Shown here: positions 26,906 to 35,912 of the stretch, piece by piece
How the letters are laid out: the number at the start of each line of letters is the position of its first letter
How positions within the stretch are numbered: position 1 is the stretch's first letter
Assembly: GCF_014647135.1 (NCBI RefSeq)
Contig: NZ_BMOP01000009.1
Coordinates: forward strand, 110,957 to 174,956
Direction: 5' to 3'
Source of the DNA: Shewanella xiamenensis
GTDB taxonomy: Bacteria; Pseudomonadota; Gammaproteobacteria; Enterobacterales; Shewanellaceae
Length of the DNA stretch: 64,000 nucleotides
Program-made: the position numbers and the translations under genes
The notes under the pieces: generated by a model
What the model was told of the DNA's origin: nothing
The model's input: the letters and a program-made list of their open reading frames with translations, nothing else
Databases searched by the model: none

Positions 26906-29524
26906 TTACACCGTAGCCAACGGCCAATAGCACTCGATTTGAGTGCCTAGATTGAGTTCGCTGTTTACGATTAGCTCGCCATTTAACTCATATTTTATCC
27001 ACAAATTGAGGCAGGATAGCGTTCCTGTACATTGTCTTTGATGTATGTCATGCCTGAGTTGCTCAAGATGAGCTGTCGAGATCCCCACACCATTATCCTG
27101 TAGCAGTATATGTAATTCATTACCTCGTTTATCGAGTTGCAACAGTATTTCGCGGTGTTGATGATGCTCTTTAAATGCGTGTTGTAGAGTGTTATTAAGC
27201 AATCGATAGAAAAACTGCAAATATTGCCAAGCATTACCATCGATAATTAATAGTTCATCGCAGTTAAGATTTACTTTCACCTGTGCTTTGAGTAATTGTG
27301 GCTGTAATAGGCTGAGCAAATGCTGGAGAAACTGCGCTAAATGGAGCGGGCGTATTTCACTATGTTGATCAGTAAATAGCTGCGATATTTGTCTTAATCT
27401 TACGGCCTGTTGACTCATGAGATGCACCGCTTTAGCAGACTGGTCGACATATTCATCTTGACGAATCTGACATACTTGAGCGAGGAGGCGATCCTGCTCT
27501 TGCATCATTTGATTAATCACTTCGGCGAGGAAGTGCTGCATGAGTTTTAGACTTTGCTGTTTATTGAGGTTGAGTTGGATTTGCTGTGTAATTTCATGAT
27601 TGAGCTCACCTATCTGCTCCCTCATTAAGGCGAGTTCTTGCTGGGCTAACTGAGTTTGATGTTGCTGTTCCTTCATTTGTTGCTGTTGTTGTTCTAGCAG
27701 TTTTTCTTGTGCTTTCTCTTGGCGCTTTTTGAGATCCATATTAAAGCCAATTGCACCAACGCCGATAGAATTATCTTCATCATCTCGGATATCAAACTTT
27801 GTCATCTGGTAAATAATTTCACCACGGGGAGTTGGTATTGGCTCTTCAAAATGCAGAGCATCGTGGCGATGGTTTACCCGTTGATCGTTCTGTTGGTAGA
27901 GTTGAGCAAGAGGAGCTGGGAAGAGTTCAAAATCCATGGCACCGATAATTTTTCGCCGTTCGATACCGAGTACTTCACAATATTTATGATTGACCAAGGT
28001 GTATCTGCCATTTAAGTCTTTGATATAAATGATGGTAGATGCAAAGTCTAATAAAGATCTTAATTGTTCCTTATGTCGATTCAATTCCTGTTGAACATGT
28101 TGTTGACTAAGTAACTGTTGTTCCAGTGCGAGATTGCTGGCATCTAAACTCGCCATAGCGATTTCAAGCTGTTGAGTACGCGATAAAAAAGTCTTTGCGA
28201 GTAATCCGACTTCGTCATGGCGCTCTTTGGCTTTGAGTTCGATGGAGGCAGAGTCATTGCGTTTAAGCGCTCTGACCATTTCCATTATAGGAGCCATGAT
28301 TAGCCTATGTTGCAGTATGAACAAGGATATAAGGCCTAGCATTTGGATTGCGACTAAAGAAAGCCCCACCTTTTCAATCAGTTTTTTAGCGGTGTCTTGT
28401 AACGGCGCGACTGGTGTGACGACTAAAATTTTCCAATAAGTATGGGGCATAAGAAAAACAGAAACGAGTGAAGGCGCCTTTAGGACAGGATCCATTGTCA
28501 ATGCGATTGAAGCGATACGTCGGGGTGTTGTGAAATGGTTTTTCGCGTTGTCATTCACAATTGCAGAGAGCATTTCTCGCTCATTATCGCTGCTTAATCG
28601 AGTGAGATTATCCATTTGCTCTTGAGTAAAAACGCGCTCAGCAATTGCTTGGTCGATAAAACTGCGATCTGCCAACTGAAGCGCTGATGCTATAGGAGTA
28701 AAAGCGTGCTCTACTTTAGCTAATGCATCAAAGCTCATTAAATGGTGTGTCGTATCAGACTGAGATTGGCGTGTATTATCACGATTAGGAAAAGCCAGTA
28801 TTTGATTTTGATGGTCAATAGCCACGACATAGCCACTGACATCCAACATGGCATTGCGTAACAGCTGGTTGAGTTTTTCTAGACTAATATCCGTGGTAGC
28901 TGCACCGATAAATTGATGATCTACCCACATGGCGCTTGATGCGGTAACCATAGGTTCATGGGTTGTGGGATCGACATAGGATTTAGACCAAAAGACTTTA
29001 CCCGCGGGGAAAAAACGGGTTGGTCGATACCATTCTTCAGTATGATAACTTGGGAAGTTATCACTGTTGTAGCTGTCTATCGCTACCAACTCACCGCGAA
29101 TATTGTGCGCCCAAAACAAGCTGTCACGGAACTTTTGCCGATTAAATGCGCCTGGCTCAGGCCAAATACCTCCACCAGAGATGATGTCTTTTTGACTTTC
29201 TATCGAAAGTAAAACGGGAATACTTTTACTGAGCTGTTCAGGTTCATGGCGGTAGAGCATGGCGATTTGACTAATCGCATTCACTTGATTTTCGACTTGT
29301 GAGGTCATCTCCTGCAGTTTAGCAATAATTATTTGACCGTGATTCTGATTAAGCAACGTCTGTTGCTCACTGATTTGTTGGGTCTGGATATTAAGGATGA
29401 CCCAAGCAGTACTGAAAATCAGTATGCTGGCGATGATGAGTTGGAGCAAGCTGAGCTTAAACGGCAGGCTTTTTTGCCATTGGGTTAACGAGGCTTGTGG
29501 CGCAAAGATAGGCCGTTTATCCAT
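26906..29524 (-). CDS. Orphan membrane sensor kinase with Cache-like, HAMP and PAS domains
   Basis: A 872-residue inner-membrane sensor. Domains in order: membrane helix (about 22-46); large periplasmic sensing domain (47-380), Cache-like with GELVAIDSYNSDNFPSYHTEEWYRP and FIGAATTDISLEKLN; second helix (386-405); HAMP and coiled coil (406-485); PAS domain (486-600). A very Gln-rich coil (600-660) is next, then an ATPase-like domain (730-872). That domain has an N-box-like LLNNTLQHAF and a G1-like QDNGVGIS, but the G2 box is degenerate (CTGTLSCLNL). The phosphoacceptor region has no standard H-box; H643 in GELNHEITQQ is the best candidate. No response regulator is adjacent. Signalling partner and ligand are unknown. 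Confidence 0.8.
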   Translation of the reverse strand: MDKRPIFAPQASLTQWQKSLPFKLSLLQLIIASILIFSTAWVILNIQTQQISEQQTLLNQNHGQIIIAKLQEMTSQVENQVNAISQIAMLYRHEPEQLSKSIPVLLSIESQKDIISGGGIWPEPGAFNRQKFRDSLFWAHNIRGELVAIDSYNSDNFPSYHTEEWYRPTRFFPAGKVFWSKSYVDPTTHEPMVTASSAMWVDHQFIGAATTDISLEKLNQLLRNAMLDVSGYVVAIDHQNQILAFPNRDNTRQSQSDTTHHLMSFDALAKVEHAFTPIASALQLADRSFIDQAIAERVFTQEQMDNLTRLSSDNEREMLSAIVNDNAKNHFTTPRRIASIALTMDPVLKAPSLVSVFLMPHTYWKILVVTPVAPLQDTAKKLIEKVGLSLVAIQMLGLISLFILQHRLIMAPIMEMVRALKRNDSASIELKAKERHDEVGLLAKTFLSRTQQLEIAMASLDASNLALEQQLLSQQHVQQELNRHKEQLRSLLDFASTIIYIKDLNGRYTLVNHKYCEVLGIERRKIIGAMDFELFPAPLAQLYQQNDQRVNHRHDALHFEEPIPTPRGEIIYQMTKFDIRDDEDNSIGVGAIGFNMDLKKRQEKAQEKLLEQQQQQMKEQQHQTQLAQQELALMREQIGELNHEITQQIQLNLNKQQSLKLMQHFLAEVINQMMQEQDRLLAQVCQIRQDEYVDQSAKAVHLMSQQAVRLRQISQLFTDQHSEIRPLHLAQFLQHLLSLLQPQLLKAQVKVNLNCDELLIIDGNAWQYLQFFYRLLNNTLQHAFKEHHQHREILLQLDKRGNELHILLQDNGVGISTAHLEQLRHDIHQRQCTGTLSCLNLWIKYELNGELIVNSELNLGTQIECYWPLATV

Positions 29525-29680
29525 GTTATACGGGGTCCAAATGCCGCGATCATTGAGCCAGTTTAGCTTTTTTTGATCTAATTGCCATTGGCTTAAATCA
29601 AAGTTAAGTCATAACACTGACTAAAGTTATAAATGGAGAGGCATAAAAATAAGGCAGACCTTAAGTCTGCCTATTGAAAC

Positions 29681-30208
29681 TTATTTATAGAGTGACGGTT
29701 TATCTGAGCCGCTGAGAATTGGCACAATAAACAGTAATAACATCACTAGATAACCACTAAAGGCAACGACCATCCATTCGGCCATTGTCACTCCCATAAA
29801 TTGCCATGGCACATCGGTACACATACCCGTCGGCATCATGATGGCAGGAAACCATTCATGCAGTGGCATCCAGGCTGGAAATTCGGGTAAAAACGAGCAG
29901 GTAGAAAATGGTGAGGGATTGTTTTGCATATCCACTAAGGCTAATGCTAGCTTTAGGCCCCATGTTGCGCTTATTGCCCAACCCAGTGCACCCAAAATTC
30001 GAACGATACGGTACTTTGGCACCGTCATTCCCACAAGTCCTGCAGCCAAAATACCGAATACAGCGAGTCTTTGGTAGATACACATCACACAGGGATCTAA
30101 TTTCATCACGTATTGAAAATATAAAGCGGCCGCTTCAAGGACAATCGCAGAGCCTGTCAGAATAAACCAAGATGCACGGGAATGGGCAAAGCGAGTGAAT
30201 GCTGTCAA
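29681..30208 (-). CDS. dsbB: Disulfide bond formation protein DsbB
   Basis: An inner-membrane protein that reoxidises DsbA and passes electrons to quinones. It shows four membrane helices and the two Cys pairs: CVMC in [16 protein letters not shown], and the second pair in [10 protein letters not shown] ... PTGMCTDVP. The start is taken as a TTG at 30208, preceded by GGAG seven bases upstream, giving 175 residues as in E. coli (176). A longer frame to 30289 would run through the nhaB terminator hairpin and has no family support. The gene dsbA is elsewhere in this window (53995). Confidence 0.92.
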   Translation of the reverse strand: MTAFTRFAHSRASWFILTGSAIVLEAAALYFQYVMKLDPCVMCIYQRLAVFGILAAGLVGMTVPKYRIVRILGALGWAISATWGLKLALALVDMQNNPSPFSTCSFLPEFPAWMPLHEWFPAIMMPTGMCTDVPWQFMGVTMAEWMVVAFSGYLVMLLLFIVPILSGSDKPSLYK

Positions 30209-30228
30209 AAGTGAACTCCATATCAACA

Positions 30229-30256
30229 AAAAACGCCCTTGAAGATAGGGCGTTTG
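30229..30256 (-). terminator. Terminator of nhaB
   Basis: The plus-strand stem aaacgccct (30231-30239) pairs with agggcgttt (30247-30255). On the minus strand it is followed by a T-run, TTTTTTGTTG. It lies between nhaB and the dsbB start. Confidence 0.8.
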
Positions 30257-30303
30257 TTTGACTGTACTGAACTCATAAAGTTCAGTCAACTCTGATATTT
30301 ATG

Positions 30304-31905
30304 TTAGTGAGCTGCCGCAGGCGCTAAGGCTTCCTTAACACTGTGGTGCAAAATTGCATGGGAATCATAGAAATACTGCGTCATTTGCTCTAAGAAACCC
30401 ATTTGAATCGCCATTACACCCACAACCGATAGGACGATCGTGTAAGGCAATGCCATCCATACCATTCTGCCGTAGGACAAGCGGATGAGTGGTGCAAGTG
30501 CTGATGTCAGTAAGAACAGGAATGCAGCTTGACCATTGGGTGTTGCAACTGAAGGCAAGTTAGTTCCAGTGTTAATTGCCACAGCCAACAGGTCGAATTG
30601 ATCGCGGGTAATTTGACCATTAATCAAAGCCGCTTTGACTTCGTTAATGTAGACCGTCCCCACAAACACGTTATCACTGACCATAGAGAGTAAACCGTTA
30701 GCAATATAGAAAATCACTAATTGGGTATTGCCTTCGTGGTTCAGCGCCCATTGGATCACGGGAGCAAATAGTTGTTGATCAATAATCACTGCGACCACGG
30801 CAAAGAATACCGCTAACAGCGCCGTAAAGGGGAGAGCTTCTTCGAAGGCTTTTCCTAGGGCATGTTCATCGGTAATACCGTTAAACGCAGTGGCTAAAAT
30901 AATCACGGATAAACCAATCAAGCCGACAGAGGCTAAATGTAACGCAAGACCTGCAATCAACCAAACCCCAATAATGGCTTGAACAATAAGCTTCATTTTA
31001 TCTTTATTGGTACGACGTGCATCTTCATAGGCTGCATAGTCACAGAGGATTTTATGAACAGCATCAGGTAATTGCGCACCGTATCCAAAGATACGGAATT
31101 TTTCGACTAAGTAGCAGGTTAAGATACCAGCAATCAGGACCGGCACGGTAACTGGTGACATACGAATTGCAAACTCACCAAACTGCCAGTTAGCTTGGGC
31201 GGCAATAATTAAGTTTTGTGGTTCGCCAACCATAGTACACACGCCACCTAATGCGGTACCGACGCCTGCGTGCATCAATAGGTTACGTAAGAAGCCACGG
31301 AAGGACTCCAGCTCAGCTTCGTTGAGTTGGGCATCACCTTCCTCGTTTTTATCTTCTGAAGTATGGTCATGATCGGCAGAGAAATCTTTACCCGAGGCAA
31401 CTTTGTGGTAAATAGAGTAAAAGCCCACTGCAACGGTAATAATTACTGCAATAACGGTTAAAGCATCTAAAAAGGCGGATAGGAATGCTGAAGCTAAACA
31501 AAACATTAAAGACACTAAGATTTTAGATCGGACTTTGGTGATCATCTTAGTAAACACGAATAGCAGCAGTTGCTTCATGAAGTAAATGCCAGCCACCATG
31601 AACACTAGCAATAATAACACTTCAAGGTTAGCTTCAATTTCGTGTAGCACTTGACTGGCTGAAGTCATGCCAATTGCAACCGCTTCGATGGCTAACAAAC
31701 CGCCGGGTTGTAATGGATAGCATTTTAACGCCATTGCTAGGGTGAAAATAAATTCAAGCACTAATACCCAACCAGCCACAAAGGGACTGACATAGAAAAA
31801 GAGTATTGGATTGATTATTAAAAACGACAGTATTGCGATCTTGTACCACTTAGGTGAGTTACCTAAGAAGTTTCCAATAAACGCCTGACTCATTGTCATC
31901 GGCAT
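30304..31905 (-). CDS. nhaB: Sodium/proton antiporter NhaB
   Basis: An inner-membrane Na+/H+ antiporter for sodium and pH homeostasis, fitting a marine-type organism. The N-terminus [17 protein letters not shown] matches the family opening. About twelve hydrophobic segments follow, with [21 protein letters not shown] and the C-terminal [37 protein letters not shown], both highly conserved in NhaB. The length of 533 is 20 more than E. coli; the excess may lie in a hydrophilic His/Asp/Glu-rich loop ([16 protein letters not shown], about 178-193). AGAGAGG precedes the ATG. It is divergent from fadR, as in E. coli. Confidence 0.95.
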   Translation of the reverse strand: MPMTMSQAFIGNFLGNSPKWYKIAILSFLIINPILFFYVSPFVAGWVLVLEFIFTLAMALKCYPLQPGGLLAIEAVAIGMTSASQVLHEIEANLEVLLLLVFMVAGIYFMKQLLLFVFTKMITKVRSKILVSLMFCLASAFLSAFLDALTVIAVIITVAVGFYSIYHKVASGKDFSADHDHTSEDKNEEGDAQLNEAELESFRGFLRNLLMHAGVGTALGGVCTMVGEPQNLIIAAQANWQFGEFAIRMSPVTVPVLIAGILTCYLVEKFRIFGYGAQLPDAVHKILCDYAAYEDARRTNKDKMKLIVQAIIGVWLIAGLALHLASVGLIGLSVIILATAFNGITDEHALGKAFEEALPFTALLAVFFAVVAVIIDQQLFAPVIQWALNHEGNTQLVIFYIANGLLSMVSDNVFVGTVYINEVKAALINGQITRDQFDLLAVAINTGTNLPSVATPNGQAAFLFLLTSALAPLIRLSYGRMVWMALPYTIVLSVVGVMAIQMGFLEQMTQYFYDSHAILHHSVKEALAPAAAH

Positions 31906-32207
31906 GGCATCCTCTCTTCTAATTATGTTTTAAATTTCACAAGTTATTGTTAGTGACATATGTTTTAGGATTCAGTCTAGCCTAAAGAGAATGCTAATGT
32001 AACGAGTTACTCAAACCCAGATTTCAAAAAGCGGAGCTAATCGGCAAAATTGGTACAATTGCTATTGATTTGTGTCGATTTATTAAACATTTTTGTGACA
32101 ATTGTACGCTGATGAAGCGGGGAGTTTCAGTCAATGGTTTCCATTTTTTACCGCTCTGGTATGATCAGTGACCATTATTAAAGCACAACAACTGGATAAG
32201 TGGGCTG
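31906..32207. other. Divergent promoter region of nhaB and fadR
   Basis: This region carries the promoters of both genes. It contains an inverted repeat, gtacaattg (32053-32061) with caattgtac (32099-32107), separated by 37 bases. No gene is present. Confidence 0.6.
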
Positions 32208-32933
32208 ATGATTATCAATGCCAAAGGACCTGCAAGTTTTGCAGAGAAGTATATTGTAAGATCGATTTGGGAAAATAAGTTTCCTCCAGGGTCCATTTTA
32301 CCGGCTGAACGTGAGCTTTCTGAATTGATCGGCGTGACCCGGACGACGTTGCGTGAGGTGTTACAGCGTTTAGCACGTGATGGTTGGTTGAAAATTCAAC
32401 ATGGCAAGCCGACTCGTGTCAATAATTTTTGGGAAACTTCGGGTCTGAATATTCTCGAGACGATTGCAGATCTCAACCCTGAGGGCTTCCCTGTACTAGT
32501 GGACCAATTACTCTCTGCTCGTACCAATGTGAGTGCAATTTATTTCCGTGGCGCACTGCGCAACAGCCCTGATACTGCGATGGAAGTATTGGCTAAAATC
32601 CATCAGTTAGAGGATACCGCTGAATCCTTTGCTGAGTATGATTATCTGTTACATCATACCTTAGCTTTCTCATCGGGTAATCCGCTTTATGTATTAATCT
32701 TGAATGGCTTTAAGGGACTATATAGTCGAGTTGGGCGTTACTATTTTAGTAGTCCAGAGGCTCGTCAGTTGGCACTTAATTTTTATAAAGAGTTAGAACT
32801 GTTAGCGAAAGCGAAAAACTATCTCGATGTGCCTGCATTAATGCGTACCTATGGGATCAATAGTGGCAAAATGTGGCTGCAATTGCGTGATGATATGCCG
32901 TCTTCAATTGCTCAACAGGATTCGCATTCGTAG
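32208..32933 (+). CDS. fadR: Fatty acid metabolism regulator FadR
   Basis: A GntR-family repressor/activator that senses long-chain acyl-CoA, represses beta-oxidation and activates unsaturated fatty acid synthesis in relatives. The N-terminal winged helix contains [50 protein letters not shown], the FadR-type helix-turn-helix. The C-terminal acyl-CoA domain includes [36 protein letters not shown]. The length of 241 is close to E. coli (239). It ends at a clear terminator. Position next to nhaB supports orthology. Confidence 0.95.
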   Translation: MIINAKGPASFAEKYIVRSIWENKFPPGSILPAERELSELIGVTRTTLREVLQRLARDGWLKIQHGKPTRVNNFWETSGLNILETIADLNPEGFPVLVDQLLSARTNVSAIYFRGALRNSPDTAMEVLAKIHQLEDTAESFAEYDYLLHHTLAFSSGNPLYVLILNGFKGLYSRVGRYYFSSPEARQLALNFYKELELLAKAKNYLDVPALMRTYGINSGKMWLQLRDDMPSSIAQQDSHS

Positions 32934-32988
32934 CTGACGCTGAGCATTCACTATCTGGGTGCTTGTTAACATCAGGTCAAATAAAATA

Positions 32989-33020
32989 TGAAAGCCGTTT
33001 TCGCTAAAACGGCTTTTTTG
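32989..33020 (+). terminator. Terminator of fadR
   Basis: The stem aaagccgtttt (32991-33001) pairs with aaaacggcttt (33006-33016) over a four-base loop, followed by T residues. It may also serve the convergent spoVR gene. Confidence 0.85.
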
Positions 33021-33042
33021 TATGTTGTCTTACCACGGATTA

Positions 33043-34569
33043 TCAGTCCGCTTTGGGCTGCTCAGGGCATGTAGCTAATAATGTAATACTATTATCAGCG
33101 TTGGCTTGTTCAAGGCTAACACTAAAACCCCAAAGACGGTGTAGATGCTTGAGCACTTCTTTGTAGCTATTAGCAAGCGGGATATCTTTGTTGGGAACGT
33201 ACCTTAGCGTAAGGGATCTGTCGCCGTTTATTTCAACATTATGCACTTGAATATTGGGTTCAATATTAGACAAATTGTACTGCTGCGATAATAAATTACG
33301 AATATCTTGATAGCCCTGTTCATCGTGGATGGCGGATACGGATAAATAGTTACGTTTTTCATCATCATGGATGCCAAACAGTTTGAATTGACGGATCACT
33401 CTTGGTGACAGGTATTGGCTGATAAAACTCTCATCCTTAAAGTTCTGCATCGCAAAGTGTAGGGTTTCGAGCCAATCACTCCCCGCAATATCCGGAAACC
33501 AGGCTTTGTCTTCATCAGTCGGAGCCTCACAGATGCGCCGAATATCGGTAAACATCGCAAACCCTAGGGCATAGGGATTGATACCGCTGTAGTATCGGCT
33601 GTTATATTCAGGCTGCGCTACGACGCCCGTATGGCTTTGCAAAAACTCCATCATAAAGCGGTCAGTGACAACACCATCATCGTATAAATGATTCAAAATG
33701 GTGTAGTGCCAAAAGGTTGCCCACCCCTCATTCATGACTTGTGTTTGTTTTTGCGGATAAAAATACTGCGCCATTTTGCGTACGATCCGGATAATTTCCC
33801 GCTGCCATGACTCCAGCAATGGCGCATTTTTTTCAATAAAATACAGAATGTTTTCCTGCGGCTCGGCGGGAAAACGGCGCTTAGTGGTCGACGGTTGCTG
33901 CTGTTGATGGGTGGGAATAGTGCGCCACAAATCGTTCACTTGGCTTTGCAGATAGGCTTCGCGGTCTTTTTGCCTCGCTTGTTCTTCCCTAAAAGAGATT
34001 TCAGCAGGGCGTTTATATCTATCAACGCCATAGTTCATTAAGGCGTGGCAGGAGTCAATCACGCTTTCAACTTGCTCGACACCGTATTTTTGCTCGCAAT
34101 CGCTGATATAGTTTTTAGCGAACACCAAATAGTCGATAATCGAACTCGCATCGGTCCAGGTTTTAAATAGGTAATTGTTTTTAAAAAAACTATTATGTCC
34201 AAAACAGGCGTGCGCCATGACTAATGCTTGCATTGTGATGGTGTTTTCTTCCATGAGATAGGCGATGCAAGGGTTGGAGTTGATCACTATTTCATAGGCG
34301 AGCCCCATTTGCCCACGTTTGTAGCCTTGTTCGGTCTCGATAAAGCGTTTGCCGAAAGACCAATGGGTATAGCCTATGGGCATCCCAATACCGGCATAGG
34401 CATCCATCATCTGCTCTGCGGTGATGATTTCGATTTGATTCGGATAGGCGTTTAATTTGTAAATTGCTGCCACCCGTTCAATTTCCTTTAAATAACTTTG
34501 TAGCAGCTCAAAGCTCCAGTCTGGACCATCGCTTAAGGCTGTACGTGTTTTTGCTTCTTTAATCCCCAT
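33043..34569 (-). CDS. SpoVR family protein (YcgB-like)
   Basis: A conserved cytoplasmic protein first named from Bacillus sporulation, but common in non-sporulating proteobacteria; the biochemical role is not established. Family marks are SFGKRFIETEQGYKRGQMGLAYEIVINSNPCIAYLMEENTI, HACFGHNSFFKNNYLFKTWTDASSIIDYL, NEGWATFWHYTILNHLYDDG and INPYALGFAMFTDIRR. The length of 508 matches E. coli YcgB (510). It is the last gene of the yeaG-yeaH-spoVR operon, nine bases after yeaH. Confidence 0.94.
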   Translation of the reverse strand: MGIKEAKTRTALSDGPDWSFELLQSYLKEIERVAAIYKLNAYPNQIEIITAEQMMDAYAGIGMPIGYTHWSFGKRFIETEQGYKRGQMGLAYEIVINSNPCIAYLMEENTITMQALVMAHACFGHNSFFKNNYLFKTWTDASSIIDYLVFAKNYISDCEQKYGVEQVESVIDSCHALMNYGVDRYKRPAEISFREEQARQKDREAYLQSQVNDLWRTIPTHQQQQPSTTKRRFPAEPQENILYFIEKNAPLLESWQREIIRIVRKMAQYFYPQKQTQVMNEGWATFWHYTILNHLYDDGVVTDRFMMEFLQSHTGVVAQPEYNSRYYSGINPYALGFAMFTDIRRICEAPTDEDKAWFPDIAGSDWLETLHFAMQNFKDESFISQYLSPRVIRQFKLFGIHDDEKRNYLSVSAIHDEQGYQDIRNLLSQQYNLSNIEPNIQVHNVEINGDRSLTLRYVPNKDIPLANSYKEVLKHLHRLWGFSVSLEQANADNSITLLATCPEQPKAD

Positions 34570-34578
34570 AGAGCCCCC

Positions 34579-35847
34579 TTAAACCGCCTGTTTTTTAAAT
34601 AATTCTCTAAAGACAGGGTAGATATCTTCGGCTTGACGAATATGTTGTACCGCTATGTTGTCGTAGTGTTGTTTTAGGGATTCGTATTCACGCCACAGGG
34701 TTTGATGGGCACGATTGGTGATTTCGATGTAGCTGTAATAGCGCACCAGTGGCAATATTTTTTGTTCTAACCATTGCCTACAGGTTGGTGAATCGTCGGC
34801 CCAATTGTCGCCGTCGGATGCTTGCGCGGCGTAAATATTCCACTCATTGGCAGGGTAACGCGCCTGTTGAATTTCGTGCATTAATTTCAAGGCGCTCGAC
34901 ACTATGGTGCCGCCAGTTTCCTGGGAATAGAAGAATTCATGTTCGTCTACTTCCTTCGCTTGGGTATGGTGACGGATATAGACCACCTCGAGGTTTTTGT
35001 AGGTACGAGTGAGGAACAAGTACAGCAAGATATAGAAACGTTTCGCCATATCTTTTGTCGCTTGATCCATCGAGCCCGACACATCCATTAAGCAGAACAT
35101 GACCGCTTGGCTTGAGGGCACCTCGCGCCTTGCAAAGTTGTTGAAGCGTAAGTCAAAGGTATCGATAAACGGCACTTTAGCAATCTTCTGCTTTAACTCC
35201 TCAATTTGTGCTTTTAAATCCAAAATCAGCTCAGCTTTTGTTCCAGGTATATTTTCAAGCTCTGCCAGTTCCTGTTCCAACTCTTTGAGCAATTTCTTTT
35301 TACTCGCCGACATGGCAATACGGCGCGCCAAGGATGAACGCAGTGAGCGCACAATATTGATATTGGCAGGCACCCCATCATTGGTGAATCCCGCACGGTA
35401 GATTTGATACTCAACGAGCTTGTTGAGACGATTTTTTTGTAGATTCGGGAGCTCTAAATCTTCAAATAACAACTCAAGGTATTCATCCTTTGAGATTTCA
35501 AATGCAAAGTCATCATTACCTTCACCTGAATCGGAGGCATCACCTTTACCCGCTCCGCCGCCAGCACCTCCCGGTGGTCTGTCAATTTTATCGCCACGGG
35601 TAAATTGGTCATTCCCTGGGTGAACTCTGTCTCTTACGCCTCCTTTACCTTGATGGAACATAGGTTCACTGATATCCCGTGTTGGAATACTGATTTTTTC
35701 ACCTTTATCTACATCCGTTACACTGCGACGCGTGACGGCATCGCTGACGGCTTTTTTGATTTGTTGCTTATATCGGTTGATAAAGCGTTGGCGGTTGACT
35801 GTGCTTTTTCCTTTCGCATTCAACCGTCTATCGATAAAGTTCGCCAT
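34579..35847 (-). CDS. yeaH: YeaH/YhbH family protein (DUF444)
   Basis: A cytoplasmic protein with a von Willebrand-like metal-binding region. It opens [29 protein letters not shown] Gly-rich low-complexity region follows at about residues 80-115. The strongly conserved C-terminal half has [31 protein letters not shown] (DxSGS MIDAS-like) and [16 protein letters not shown] chose the ATG at 35847, with GGAGG five bases upstream; the GTG at 35853 is poorer. The length of 422 is near E. coli YeaH (427). Known partners are the kinase YeaG and SpoVR. Confidence 0.95.
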   Translation of the reverse strand: MANFIDRRLNAKGKSTVNRQRFINRYKQQIKKAVSDAVTRRSVTDVDKGEKISIPTRDISEPMFHQGKGGVRDRVHPGNDQFTRGDKIDRPPGGAGGGAGKGDASDSGEGNDDFAFEISKDEYLELLFEDLELPNLQKNRLNKLVEYQIYRAGFTNDGVPANINIVRSLRSSLARRIAMSASKKKLLKELEQELAELENIPGTKAELILDLKAQIEELKQKIAKVPFIDTFDLRFNNFARREVPSSQAVMFCLMDVSGSMDQATKDMAKRFYILLYLFLTRTYKNLEVVYIRHHTQAKEVDEHEFFYSQETGGTIVSSALKLMHEIQQARYPANEWNIYAAQASDGDNWADDSPTCRQWLEQKILPLVRYYSYIEITNRAHQTLWREYESLKQHYDNIAVQHIRQAEDIYPVFRELFKKQAV

Positions 35848-35912
35848 ACGCACCTCCCAAACCCCAGCGAAGGCTTTGGCAACACCAAAGCCTCGTTTTT
35901 AGTGAGCGCAAG

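Noticed and set aside
30209..30289. Longer start for dsbB
   Set aside because: It includes the nhaB terminator and exceeds normal DsbB length.
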